Shown here piece after piece: positions 15,548-23,975 of a DNA stretch of 64,000 bases. Made by a program: the position numbers and the translations under genes. The notes under the pieces are model-generated. The model ran no database searches and was not told the DNA's origin. It saw only the letters and a program-made list of their open reading frames with translations. Position 1 is the first letter of the stretch. Each line of letters begins with the position of its first letter. The stretch comes from UBA4615 sp044368415 (GTDB taxonomy: Bacteria; Pseudomonadota; Gammaproteobacteria; Burkholderiales; Burkholderiaceae_E). The stretch is from the NCBI GenBank assembly GCA_044368415.1, contig JBIPLJ010000004.1, positions 1 to 64,000 of the forward strand, in the 5' to 3' direction.

Positions 15548-16633
15548 TCAGCCGGGCCGCAGGCCCGATTCGTACCAGCCCTTGCTGCGGTTCACACTGC
15601 GCACCACGAGCAGCATCAGCGGCACTTCGATCAGCACGCCCACCACGGTCGCCAGCGCGGCACCCGACTCGAAGCCGAACAGGCTGATCGCCGCGGCGAC
15701 CGCAAGCTCGAAGAAGTTGCTCGCGCCGATGAGCGCCGACGGACAGGCGACCGCATGCGCCTCGCCGAGCCGACGGTTGAGCCAGTAGGCGAGCCAGGCG
15801 TTGAAAACGACCTGGATCAGGATGGGCACCGCGAGCATCGCGATCACCAGCGGCTGGCGCAGGATCGCCTCGCCCTGGAACGCGAACAGCAGCACCAGTG
15901 TTGCGAGCAGCGCGGCGATCGACCACGGTCCGATCCGCGCCAGCACCGCCTCGAGGACGCCCGGCCCGCGGGCCAGCAGCCGACGGCGCCAGAGCTGCGC
16001 GAGCACGACCGGCACCACGATGTACAGGACCACCGAAGCAAGCAAGGTGTCCCAGGGCACGGTGATCGACGACAGTCCGAGCAGCAGCGCGACGATGGGC
16101 GCGAACGCGAAGACCATGATCGTGTCGTTGAGCGCGACCTGGGAGAGCGTGAACAGCGGATGCCCGTCCACCAGGCGGCTCCAGACGAACACCATCGCCG
16201 TGCAGGGCGCCGCCGCCAGCAGGATCAGGCCGGCCACGTAGCTGTCGAGCTGCTCGGCGGGCAGGTAAGGCGCGAACACATGGCGCACGAACAGCCAAGC
16301 CAGCAAGGCCATGGAGAACGGCTTGACGGCCCAGTTCACGAACAGAGTCACGCCGATGCCGCGCCAGTGCGAGGCCACCTGGTGCAGCGCGCCGAAGTCG
16401 ACCTTCAGCAGCATCGGCACGATCATCACCCAGATCAACAGGCCCACCGGCAGGTTGACCTGCGCGATCTCCATGCGGCCGATCGCCTGCACCGGGCCGG
16501 GCAGCACCTGCCCGAGCGCAATCCCGGCGACGATGCACAGGGCCACCCACAGGGTCAGCCAGCGCTCGAAGGCGCTCATCGACGCGCGGCCCGCAGGGCG
16601 CGTCCCGCCTGTCGGATCCGGGGCCGAGCTCAT
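15548..16633 (-). CDS. acr3: Arsenite efflux permease Acr3
   Basis: This 361-residue inner-membrane protein has the ten-helix ACR3 architecture. The essential cysteine is at 144 in AAAPCTAMVF, and the motifs LLIWVMIVPMLLKVDF (about 65-80) and LALND-like VALNDTIMVF are present. Acr3 exports arsenite driven by the proton-motive force. The ATG at 16633 overlaps the arsR stop by 4 bases, so it is translated with arsR. The roughly 18-residue hydrophilic N-terminal extension before MSAFERW may be dispensable, and that internal Met is an alternative start. Confidence 0.95.
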   Translation of the reverse strand: MSSAPDPTGGTRPAGRASMSAFERWLTLWVALCIVAGIALGQVLPGPVQAIGRMEIAQVNLPVGLLIWVMIVPMLLKVDFGALHQVASHWRGIGVTLFVNWAVKPFSMALLAWLFVRHVFAPYLPAEQLDSYVAGLILLAAAPCTAMVFVWSRLVDGHPLFTLSQVALNDTIMVFAFAPIVALLLGLSSITVPWDTLLASVVLYIVVPVVLAQLWRRRLLARGPGVLEAVLARIGPWSIAALLATLVLLFAFQGEAILRQPLVIAMLAVPILIQVVFNAWLAYWLNRRLGEAHAVACPSALIGASNFFELAVAAAISLFGFESGAALATVVGVLIEVPLMLLVVRSVNRSKGWYESGLRPG

Positions 16634-16980
16634 GCGGACGTCTTGGCCGCCCGGACCGGTGCCGGAAGCGTGAGTCGCACCGGCGCGCAGCCGCCCTCGC
16701 CCTGACAGCAGTGGTCGGTGAGGTACGCCAGCAGCGCGTTCATGCGCGCGAGCGATGGCCGATAGATCAGGTGCCGCCCGTCGCGCACCTGGGTCACGAG
16801 ACCGGCGGTCTGCAGCGCCTTGAGGTGGAACGACAGCGTCGAGGCCGGGACGTCGAGCAGCACCGACAGGGTCCCGGGGGTCATGCCGGCGGGGGCAGCC
16901 CCGACCAGCGCCCGGAAGACGCGCAGCCGCATCCCCTGGGCCATGGCAGCGAGCATCACGACCGCGTCGTTCTCTTCCAT
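16630..16980 (-). CDS. arsR: ArsR-family metalloid-responsive repressor
   Basis: A 116-residue ArsR/SmtB winged helix. The recognition segment is about 36-56 (TLSVLLDVPASTLSFHLKAL), followed by the wing VRDGRHLIYRPS. Candidate arsenite ligands are C-terminal Cys 91, Cys 92 and Cys 98 (HCCQGEGGC), as in ArsR types that sense arsenite with C-terminal cysteines rather than the alpha-3 ELCVC site. The ATG at 16980 was chosen; the frame upstream lacks family similarity. It sits inside the leftward ars operon between arsC and acr3. The probable operator is the palindrome at 19912-19935 upstream of gap. Confidence 0.93.
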   Translation of the reverse strand: MEENDAVVMLAAMAQGMRLRVFRALVGAAPAGMTPGTLSVLLDVPASTLSFHLKALQTAGLVTQVRDGRHLIYRPSLARMNALLAYLTDHCCQGEGGCAPVRLTLPAPVRAAKTSA

Positions 16981-17061
16981 GTTTCCACTATCCTCGAAAT
17001 GTCTCGTTCCGGCAAGCGCCGACGGATCCGGCACGCCGCGCTGCGGCGCGATGGATCCGGT

Positions 17062-17556
17062 TCAGCCCCGGCCGATGTCGTCGACCGCCCGCTGGATCGC
17101 GAGCCGGTCGAGCGAGGCGAGCGGCAGCGCGAGCAGGAGCTCGATGCGCCGCTTGAGCACGATTGCCGTGTCACGGAAGCACTGGTGGGTCTCGGCCTCG
17201 GAGCCCTGGAAGGCGGCCGGGTCGGCGACGCCCCAATGGGCGGTCAGCGGCTGTCCGGGCCAGACCGGACAGACTTCGCCCGCCGCGGTGTCGCAAACGG
17301 TGAATACAAAATCGAGGCTGGGGGCGCCGGGGGCGGCGAACTCCGACCACGCCTTGCTGCGGTAGCCCTCGGTCGGCATGCGCATCGACTCGAGGGTCGC
17401 GAGCGCCAGCGGGTGGACCTCGCCCGTCGGGTGGCTGCCGGCCGAGTACGCAATGAACCGACCGTCGGCCAGGCTGCTGAGGATGCCCTCGGCCATGATC
17501 GAGCGGGCCGAGTTGTGCGAGCAGATGAACAGCACCGTGTGGGCGCGGGAGGACAT
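17062..17556 (-). CDS. arsC: Arsenate reductase, low-molecular-weight phosphatase type
   Basis: This 164-residue protein has the LMW-PTP fold. The P-loop is CSHNSARS with nucleophile Cys 12. The redox relay cysteines Cys 88 and Cys 96 lie in FTVCDTAAGEVCPVWPG, matching the thioredoxin-coupled ArsC family. It reduces arsenate to arsenite for Acr3. The ATG at 17556 is one base after the end of arsJ; the frame upstream is only the arsJ overlap. Spacing to arsR is 81 bases, which may hold a second internal promoter. Confidence 0.93.
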   Translation of the reverse strand: MSSRAHTVLFICSHNSARSIMAEGILSSLADGRFIAYSAGSHPTGEVHPLALATLESMRMPTEGYRSKAWSEFAAPGAPSLDFVFTVCDTAAGEVCPVWPGQPLTAHWGVADPAAFQGSEAETHQCFRDTAIVLKRRIELLLALPLASLDRLAIQRAVDDIGRG

Positions 17557-17557
17557 G

Positions 17558-18811
17558 TCAGGACTCCATCTGAGGAGAGGGGCTAGGCGTCGCGCCGAGA
17601 CGCGCGGGGACAGAGGTCGGCAGCGCAAGCGTGACCAGCCAGCAGGCGAGGAGCATCGCCGCCGAGCCGGTCAGCGACCAGACGAGACCGCCCCACTGGT
17701 ACAGCACCCCGGACATCAGCGTGCCGAGGAACCGGCCGAGTGCGTTCGCGGCGTAGTAGAAGCCGACGTCCTCGGCGGCCTTCTCCGAGCCCGCGTACGC
17801 GAGGATCAGGTACGAGTGCACGGACGAGTTGACCGCAAACGCGATGCCGAAGAGGCCCAGCCCGGCGACCACCACCCACTCGAGATGGTCGACCTCGGCC
17901 ACGACGAGCGCGGCCAGTCCGATCGGCACGATCGCGAGCAGCCCCGACCACAGGCGCGCGGCCGGCACCTCGGCGGACAGGCCGTCGGCGCTGCGGCGCA
18001 CGACTGCGGGCGCCGCTGCCTGCACCAGTCCGTAGCCGATCGTCCACAGCGCGAGAAAGGCGCCGACCATCGTGAAGGTCCAGCCCGCCGAGTAGAGGAA
18101 CACCGGGACGCCGACGACGAACCAGACGTCGCGGGCGCCGAAGAGCGCGACGCGCGCGGCTGCCAGCAGATTGATGCCGCGGTTCTTGGCGAACAGCTCG
18201 CGCGCCGACTTCGATGCTTTGGCGCGCCCCATCAGCGGCGGCACCCAGGCGAGGACGCCCGCCAGCACCAGCGCAAGCAGCCCGGCCATGGTCCACAGCG
18301 CCGCCTGGAAACCGAGCGCCTGCAGCAGCAGTCCGCCCGCGAAGAAGCCCACGCCCTTCATCGCGTTCTTGCTGCCGGTGAAGAACGCCACCCACCTGAA
18401 GAGCTGTCCGGAGGCGCTGCCCGCGGTCAGCTTGATCGCGGATTTGCTCGCGGTCTTGGTCAGGTCCTTGGCCACGCCGCAGATGCCCTGCGCGACGACG
18501 ACCCAGGCCACCGACATCGCCGCGCTCCAGTCGGGCGACAGCGCCGAGAGCAGCAGAAAGCCGGCGATCTGCGTCGACAGCCCCACCGCGAGCATCCGCG
18601 CGATGCCGTAGCGGGTCGCGAGCCAGCCGCCGATCAGGTTGGCCGCGATGCCGGCGGCCTCGTACAGCAGGAACAGGAAGGCAAGCGTGAACGGCGAGTA
18701 GCCCAGCCGGTAGAAGTGCAGCAGCACCAACATCCGCAGCGCGCCGTCGGTGAGCGTGAAGCCCCAGTAGGCCGCGGTGACGGTCGCGTAGTTGCGGGTG
18801 CCCTCGTTCAT
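17558..18811 (-). CDS. arsJ: Organoarsenical efflux MFS transporter ArsJ
   Basis: This 417-residue major facilitator superfamily protein is of the ArsJ type (begins MNEGTRNYATVTAAYWGFTL). ArsJ exports 1-arseno-3-phosphoglycerate, the unstable product made when GAPDH uses arsenate instead of phosphate; outside, it falls apart to arsenate. About twelve transmembrane segments are visible, with the characteristic QGICGVAKDLTKTASKSAIK loop near the middle. The dedicated GAPDH gene lies 14 bases upstream and arsC starts one base downstream, giving the cell two parallel arsenate routes. Confidence 0.93.
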   Translation of the reverse strand: MNEGTRNYATVTAAYWGFTLTDGALRMLVLLHFYRLGYSPFTLAFLFLLYEAAGIAANLIGGWLATRYGIARMLAVGLSTQIAGFLLLSALSPDWSAAMSVAWVVVAQGICGVAKDLTKTASKSAIKLTAGSASGQLFRWVAFFTGSKNAMKGVGFFAGGLLLQALGFQAALWTMAGLLALVLAGVLAWVPPLMGRAKASKSARELFAKNRGINLLAAARVALFGARDVWFVVGVPVFLYSAGWTFTMVGAFLALWTIGYGLVQAAAPAVVRRSADGLSAEVPAARLWSGLLAIVPIGLAALVVAEVDHLEWVVVAGLGLFGIAFAVNSSVHSYLILAYAGSEKAAEDVGFYYAANALGRFLGTLMSGVLYQWGGLVWSLTGSAAMLLACWLVTLALPTSVPARLGATPSPSPQMES

Positions 18812-18825
18812 CGCGTAGGCCCCGG

Positions 18826-19872
18826 TCAGAGGGCGCCGCGCGCCTGCATCAGGCAGGCGAGATCGACCATCCGACAGGCGTAGCCCATCTCGTTGTCGTA
18901 CCAGGCATAGACCTTGAGCAGCGTGCCATCGGTGACCATCGTGGACGGCGCGTCGACGATCGCGCTGCGGGTGTCGCGTGCATAGTCGGCGCTGACGAGC
19001 GGTCGCGTCTCGTAGCCGAGGATGCCGGCGAGCGGACCGCGCGCGGCCTGCTCGAACAGCGCGTTGACCTCCTCGGCGCTGGTCTCGCGCTTCATCTCGA
19101 ACACGCAGTCGGTCAGCGAGGCGTTGAGCACCGGCGCGCGGACGGCATGGCCGTTCAGCTTGCCGCGCAGCTCCGGGTAGATCAGGGCGATCGCGGTCGC
19201 GCTGCCGGTAGTAGTCGGGGCGAGGCTGAGCATCGCGCTGCGCGCCCGACGCAGGTCCTTGTGGGGCGCATCGACGACCAAGTTGGTGTTGGTCGGGTCG
19301 TGAATGGTCGTGATCTGTCCATGGCGGATGCCGATCGCTTCGTGCACCACCTTCACGACCGGCGCCAGACAGTTCGTCGTGCAGGACGCGGCGGTGACGA
19401 TGCGATGGTGTGCCGGATCGTAGAGCCCGTCGTTGACACCCACGACGATGTTGAGCACGTCGCCGACCTTGACCGGGGCGGCGACGATCACCCGCTTCGC
19501 GCCGCGATCGAGGTGGCCCCGCAGCGTCTCGGGCGTGAGGAACTTGCCAGTGCATTCAAGCACGAGGTCCACCCCGAGCTCGCCCCACGGGATCTCGGCC
19601 GGACTTGCGTACGAGGTGAACCGCAGAGGCCGCTCGCCGATGCGCACGCTGTCCTCGCCCTCGGCCGCGATGTCGGCCCGCCAGCGGCCCTGCACCGAAT
19701 CAAAGGTCAGCAGGTGCGCGGTGGCGGCCGCCCCGCCCTTGAGCTCGTTGACGTGGACGACGTCGAGGCGATTGCCCTCGCGGGGATCGTCTCCACCACG
19801 CTCCGCAGCGCCGAACGCAGCCCGCAGGGCGAGTCGGCCGATCCGGCCCATTCCGTTGATACCCACACGCAT
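18826..19872 (-). CDS. gap: ArsJ-associated glyceraldehyde-3-phosphate dehydrogenase
   Basis: This 348-residue GAPDH has the Rossmann start VGINGMGRIGR, the catalytic Cys 164 in SCTTNC, and the NAD-binding C-terminal Asn in YDNEMGY. In this operon type the enzyme forms 1-arseno-3-phosphoglycerate from arsenate and glyceraldehyde 3-phosphate, which ArsJ then exports; it is separate from the glycolytic copy. As first gene of the leftward ars operon, its start (ATG 19872) lies 40 bases downstream of a long palindrome likely bound by ArsR. The intervening segment GAAERGGDDPREGNRL is an insertion relative to short GAPDHs. Confidence 0.93.
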   Translation of the reverse strand: MRVGINGMGRIGRLALRAAFGAAERGGDDPREGNRLDVVHVNELKGGAAATAHLLTFDSVQGRWRADIAAEGEDSVRIGERPLRFTSYASPAEIPWGELGVDLVLECTGKFLTPETLRGHLDRGAKRVIVAAPVKVGDVLNIVVGVNDGLYDPAHHRIVTAASCTTNCLAPVVKVVHEAIGIRHGQITTIHDPTNTNLVVDAPHKDLRRARSAMLSLAPTTTGSATAIALIYPELRGKLNGHAVRAPVLNASLTDCVFEMKRETSAEEVNALFEQAARGPLAGILGYETRPLVSADYARDTRSAIVDAPSTMVTDGTLLKVYAWYDNEMGYACRMVDLACLMQARGAL

Positions 19873-19911
19873 GGCTGGCAGAGCCGGGGCACGGCGGTCG
19901 CCGATCCGGCT

Positions 19912-19935
19912 TTCGAATGTTCTAGATATTTCGAA
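19912..19935. promoter_or_regulatory. Probable ArsR operator upstream of the ars operon
   Basis: A 24-bp imperfect palindrome has TTCGAA at both ends (19912-19917 and 19930-19935) and a TCTAGA core. It is AT-rich in otherwise GC-rich DNA and lies 40 bases before the gap start codon. Its position at the head of the operon that contains arsR makes it the best candidate operator; binding by this ArsR is inferred. Confidence 0.55.
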
Positions 19936-19986
19936 TGATACCGGGCGAACGTGTCATCGGCATGACAGCCGGCCGCGGCGCCCGCC

Positions 19987-21225
19987 TCAGGGCATGGCGG
20001 CGAGCCGCCAGAGCGAGGTGGTCTCGCGCGAGCGCGCCGCGTGCAGCGGATCGGTCGCATCGAATGCACGCTTGTGCGCGGGCTTGACGTCGATCCGGTC
20101 CAGCACCTTCAGGCTCGCGGCCTCGATCGCCGCGAGCAGCTCGGCACGGGTGCGCAGGCCGAGATGCTCGGCCAGGTCAGACAGGATCAGCCAGCCCTCG
20201 CCGCCGGGCGCGAGGTGCGCGGCGAGTCCGGCGAGGAAACCCTCGAGCATGCGGCCGTCGGCGTCGTAGACGCCGCGCTCGAGCGGCGAGCTCGGCCGCG
20301 CCGGCACCCACGGCGGGTTGCAGACGATGAGCTCGGCGCGGCCGTCGGGGAACAGGTCGGCCTGCACGACCGCCACGCGCTCGCCGAGGGCGAGGCGCTC
20401 GACGTTCTCGCGTGCGCAGGCGAGCGCCCGCGGGTCCATGTCGGTCGCGACGATCCTCGCGAGCCCGCGCCTGGCCAGCACGGCGGCCAGCACACCGGTG
20501 CCGGTGCCGACGTCGAAAGCGGTGCCGAGCGCGGCGGCCGCGCGCGGCAGCGGCGCCTTCGCCACCAGCTCGACGTACTCGGCGCGGGTCGGCGCGAACA
20601 CGCCGTAGTGCGGATGAATGCGAGCGCCGATCGCGGGCACCTCGATGCCGTTGGCGCGCCACTCGTGAGCGCCGTTCACGCCGAGCAGTTCGCGCATGGA
20701 CACCACCGACGGGCCGTCTGCCGGCCCCCAGGCCTCGGTGCAGGCGCGCTTGAGGTCGGGCGCGCGCCGCAGCGGGATCGCGTGGCCGTCCTCGAGCGGG
20801 ATCAGCAGCATGCCGAGCGTGCGCGCCCGCTGCGAGCGGGCCTGGCGCTGCAGGTTGAAGAGCTCGACCGGCGACTTCGCGGGTGCCACGAAAGCCGGAG
20901 CGTCCTTGGTGCCCTGGCCGTCCCGGCCGCCCTTCGCGTCCTTGCCCGCCTTCACCGCGCGCCGCGGCTTTCGATCGGCCCGGGTCGCCAGCGCCGTCAG
21001 CATCTGCCGCGCGTTCTGGAAGTCCCCGCGCCAGAGCAGCGCCATACCCTGGCAGGCCAAGCCGTAGGCCTCGTCCGCGGACAGGGTGTCGTCGGCGATC
21101 GCCACGCTTTTGGGCGGCGGCGCGCCGCGCTCGGAGCGCCAGCGCGCCGAATGCTCGATGCCCGCCTCGCTCCAGCGGATCACGGGGTGCTCGGTCGCGG
21201 CCGCAGCCGGTGTATCGCTCGTCAC
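19987..21225 (-). CDS. Class I SAM-dependent methyltransferase (small-domain HemK/RlmG-like)
   Basis: A 412-residue protein. The C-terminal half is a Rossmann methyltransferase with motif I AFDVGTGTGVL (236-246), an acidic TDMDPRAL strand, and the catalytic NPPW tetrad (303-306) that marks N-methylation of amides or exocyclic amines (HemK, RsmC, RlmG). The N-terminal 200 residues are a family-specific extension with a Lys/Gly-rich linker near 90-110. The target could be rRNA or a protein Gln; the sequence does not decide. The ATG at 21225 directly abuts the stop of the pseudouridine synthase gene upstream, which supports an RNA-modification role. Confidence 0.8.
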   Translation of the reverse strand: MTSDTPAAAATEHPVIRWSEAGIEHSARWRSERGAPPPKSVAIADDTLSADEAYGLACQGMALLWRGDFQNARQMLTALATRADRKPRRAVKAGKDAKGGRDGQGTKDAPAFVAPAKSPVELFNLQRQARSQRARTLGMLLIPLEDGHAIPLRRAPDLKRACTEAWGPADGPSVVSMRELLGVNGAHEWRANGIEVPAIGARIHPHYGVFAPTRAEYVELVAKAPLPRAAAALGTAFDVGTGTGVLAAVLARRGLARIVATDMDPRALACARENVERLALGERVAVVQADLFPDGRAELIVCNPPWVPARPSSPLERGVYDADGRMLEGFLAGLAAHLAPGGEGWLILSDLAEHLGLRTRAELLAAIEAASLKVLDRIDVKPAHKRAFDATDPLHAARSRETTSLWRLAAMP

Positions 21226-22029
21226 TCAGAACCTCTCGTCGCGGCGCAGGTAGCGCCATTGGCCCACGGGCAGCGCACCGAGCGGCACGCCGCCGCTGCG
21301 CACGCGCTTCAAGCCGGTCACCGCGAGGCCGACGGCCTCGCACATGCGGCGGATCTGCCGCTTGCGGCCTTCGCGCAGCACGAAGCGCAGCTGGTCGTCG
21401 TTCAGCCACGAGACCTCGGCCGGCCGCAGCGTCACGCCGTCGAGCTCGAGCCCGTGGCGCAACAGCGCCATACCGCGCTCCGGCAGCCGGCCCTCGACCC
21501 GCACCAGATACTCCTTCTCGACCTCGGACTCGCTGCCGATCAGGTGCTTGGCGATGCGCCCGTCCTGGGTGAACACCAGCAGTCCGGTCGAGTCGATGTC
21601 GAGGCGCCCGGCGGGCGCCAGGCCCCGCAGGTGCGTCGCGTCGAAGCGCGTCGGCGACGGATCCTCGGCCCAGCGGTTCTCGGGGCGCAGCAGCACCGCG
21701 GCCGGCCGGTAACCGTCCTCGGCCTGCCCGGACACGAAACCGATCGGCTTGTTCAGAAGGATCGTCACCCGCTCGGCCTGCTGGCGCGCGGCCGCCCGCT
21801 CGACCTCGATGCGCGCCTGCGGCGAGACGCGCGTGCCGAGCTCGCTGACGACGCGCCCGTCGACTTTCACCCATCCCCGGGCGATCCAGTCATCGGCCTC
21901 ACGACGCGAGCACAGGCCGAGCTCGCCCATCCGCTTGGACAGCCTCGGATGGTCGGGGTTGGCGTGGTTCGCGGCGCGGTCGGGGACCGGCTGCGGGGAC
22001 CTGGGGGGCTTGGGCGGGAGGCGGGACAT
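21226..22029 (-). CDS. rRNA pseudouridine synthase, RsuA/RluF family
   Basis: A 267-residue enzyme with an N-terminal S4 RNA-binding domain (about 27-75, RLSKRMGELGLCSRREAD) and a pseudouridine synthase core. The catalytic Asp 144 is in GRLDIDSTGLLVFT, and the C-terminal family motif EGRKRQIRRMCEAVG is present. Closest outline is RluF, which modifies 23S rRNA positions 2604/2605, but RsuA and RluB relatives cannot be excluded. The ATG at 22029 avoids a basic Pro-rich upstream stretch and fits the family length. It overlaps nothing and is followed immediately by the methyltransferase gene in the same orientation. Confidence 0.88.
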   Translation of the reverse strand: MSRLPPKPPRSPQPVPDRAANHANPDHPRLSKRMGELGLCSRREADDWIARGWVKVDGRVVSELGTRVSPQARIEVERAAARQQAERVTILLNKPIGFVSGQAEDGYRPAAVLLRPENRWAEDPSPTRFDATHLRGLAPAGRLDIDSTGLLVFTQDGRIAKHLIGSESEVEKEYLVRVEGRLPERGMALLRHGLELDGVTLRPAEVSWLNDDQLRFVLREGRKRQIRRMCEAVGLAVTGLKRVRSGGVPLGALPVGQWRYLRRDERF

Positions 22030-22134
22030 GGCGTGCGGGCGGCGCGGGGTGCGGCGGCCAGCCCGCATGATAGCGGGCGAGGGCCGGACCTTCCGATCCG
22101 GCCGCATCGGCCGGGCTCGGGCGCCGCGCAGCGC

Positions 22135-22902
22135 TCAGCCCGCCATCACCTCGACCGACTCCGCCCCGAGCGCGCGGCGCAGCGCCTGCACGAAGGGCAC
22201 CGCGGTCGGTTTGTCGCCGTGGATGCAGACGGTGTCGGCGCGCACCGCCACCACAGAGCCGTCGACCGCGGTCAGGCGGCCCTCGCGGACCATGCGCAGC
22301 ACCTGCGCGACCGACTCGGCCTCGTCGGTGATCAGCGCGTCGGGACGCGTGCGCGGGGCGAGCGTGCCGTCGGGCATGTAGCGCCGGTCGGCGAACACCT
22401 CACAGCGCACCTCGAGGCCGGCGTCGCGCGCGACCGCCTCCATCGGACTGCCGGAGAGCACGTACATCTTCACGCCACCACCCAGCGCCTTGACGGCGCG
22501 GACCAGCCCACGCGACAGCGCCGCGTCCTTCGCGGCCATGTTGTACAGCGCGCCGTGGGCCTTGAGGTGGTGCAGGCGCCCGCCTGCCGCCTCGACGAAG
22601 GCGCGCACCGCGCCGGCCTGGTACAGCGTCATGCCGTAGACCTCGTCCTCAGTGACCTGCATCATGCGGCGCCCGAAGCCCTGCAGGTCGGGCAGGCTCG
22701 GATGCGCGCCGATCGCGACGCCGTGGCGCAGCGCAAGCGCAACCGTCGCAGCGATGGTCGACGGGTCACCGGCGTGGAAGCCGCAGGCGACGTTGGCCGA
22801 GGTGACGCAGGGCATCAGGGCGGCGTCGTCGCCCAGGTGCCAGGCGCCGAAGCTCTCGCCCATGTCGGCGTTCAGGTCGATGGATGTACGGTGAGTGCTC
22901 AT
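22135..22902 (-). CDS. pxpA: 5-oxoprolinase subunit A (LamB/YcsF family)
   Basis: A 255-residue protein starting with the family signature DLNADMGESFG and NVACGFHAGDP. It later has the HHLKAHGALYN and VCIHGDKPTA segments that line the metal-dependent active site. With PxpB and PxpC it hydrolyses 5-oxoproline to glutamate with ATP. It is the last of the three genes in the leftward unit pxpB-pxpC-pxpA, 14 bases after pxpC. Confidence 0.95.
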   Translation of the reverse strand: MSTHRTSIDLNADMGESFGAWHLGDDAALMPCVTSANVACGFHAGDPSTIAATVALALRHGVAIGAHPSLPDLQGFGRRMMQVTEDEVYGMTLYQAGAVRAFVEAAGGRLHHLKAHGALYNMAAKDAALSRGLVRAVKALGGGVKMYVLSGSPMEAVARDAGLEVRCEVFADRRYMPDGTLAPRTRPDALITDEAESVAQVLRMVREGRLTAVDGSVVAVRADTVCIHGDKPTAVPFVQALRRALGAESVEVMAG

Positions 22903-22916
22903 GGGGTTCCGAAGCC

Positions 22917-23975
22917 TCATGCGTCGGGATCGGGGCAGGCTTGGCGCACGCCCGCCAGCCGCAGTTCGAGTTCGCGCTCCCTGCGGCGCGCCAGGTCGTC
23001 GGCCTCGTCCAGTCCAACGAGTCGGAACCGGATCCGGCAGCCCGCGCCGGCCTGGGCGAGCAGGTGCTCGGCGGCGCTGGCCACCTCCAGAATGCGAGGA
23101 TAGCCGCCCGTGGTCTGGTGCTCGGCCAGCAGGATCACCGGCTCGCCGGCCGGCGGGAGCTGCACCGTACCGACGCTCACCGGCTCGCTGGCGAGCTGAG
23201 GCAGGCCGAGGGTATCGAGGGCCCGGCCGTGCAGGCGCAGGCCCTGCCGGTTGCTCTGCGCGCCGACGGTCCAGTCCTGCTGGAAAAGCACGTCTCGGGC
23301 CGCCTCGGGCAGGAGCTCGTGGTGCCGCCCGGCCAGCACCGGCAGTTCGATCACCGGCCAGTCGGGCGGCAGGTCCTCGGCGACCCGCCAGCGGGGCGCG
23401 GTGCGGCGCCAGGGCGGCGTCGCATCGGGGTCGTCCGGCAGGCCGAGCACCGCCGCCGCGCGGCGGTTGGACAGCTCGGCGGCCCGAGGGTGCAGTGGCA
23501 GCCGGCGGCCGGCCTCCAGGCGCGCCGGTCCGATGCCGGAGGCCAGGTGTGCGCTGCGGCTTGCGAGCACGGCCGGCACGGCCAGCCCGCCGGCCAGAGC
23601 GATCCAACTGCGCCAACCCGCCGGCGGCGCCTGCCAGCGCAGCACGCTGCCGGCGGGGACGAACACCGGCCGGCCGGTCGGGAGGGCGAGGGCCCCGCCG
23701 GCCTCGCCCGGCAGCCGCGAGAGCGCATGGCGGGCGCCGACGGTGGCGAGCCAGAGGTCACAGTGCAGGCGCAGCGTCGGGCCGGGGCCGGTGATCTCCA
23801 GGCCCGCGGCGTCCGGCATGTTGCCGACGAGCGCGTTGGCGAGCGTCATCGCCGATCGGTCCATAGCCCCGCCGCGCGACAGCGCGATGCGCGCCTGGCC
23901 GGGGCGGCCGAGGTCCTGGACGCTGTCGAGCAGGCCGGCCTTCACGACCTCGATCACGCTGTCCTGCCCGCTCAT
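22917..23975 (-). CDS. pxpC: 5-oxoprolinase subunit C (biotin-dependent carboxyltransferase fold)
   Basis: A 352-residue protein of the KipA/PxpC family: start MSGQDSVIEVVKAGLLDSVQDLGRPG, then the conserved GAMDRSAMTLANALVGN and ILLAEHQTTGGYPRI. It partners PxpB in the ATP-dependent opening of 5-oxoproline. The ATG at 23975 overlaps the pxpB stop by 4 bases, so the two subunits are coupled; an ATG four codons further upstream is a less likely start. Confidence 0.95.
   Translation of the reverse strand: MSGQDSVIEVVKAGLLDSVQDLGRPGQARIALSRGGAMDRSAMTLANALVGNMPDAAGLEITGPGPTLRLHCDLWLATVGARHALSRLPGEAGGALALPTGRPVFVPAGSVLRWQAPPAGWRSWIALAGGLAVPAVLASRSAHLASGIGPARLEAGRRLPLHPRAAELSNRRAAAVLGLPDDPDATPPWRRTAPRWRVAEDLPPDWPVIELPVLAGRHHELLPEAARDVLFQQDWTVGAQSNRQGLRLHGRALDTLGLPQLASEPVSVGTVQLPPAGEPVILLAEHQTTGGYPRILEVASAAEHLLAQAGAGCRIRFRLVGLDEADDLARRRERELELRLAGVRQACPDPDA

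Noticed and set aside
20041..23103. A 1,020-codon plus-strand protein opposite the methyltransferase, pseudouridine synthase and pxp genes
   Set aside because: It covers four well-supported minus-strand genes, is made of Arg/His/Gly/Ala-rich low-complexity sequence and has no domain.
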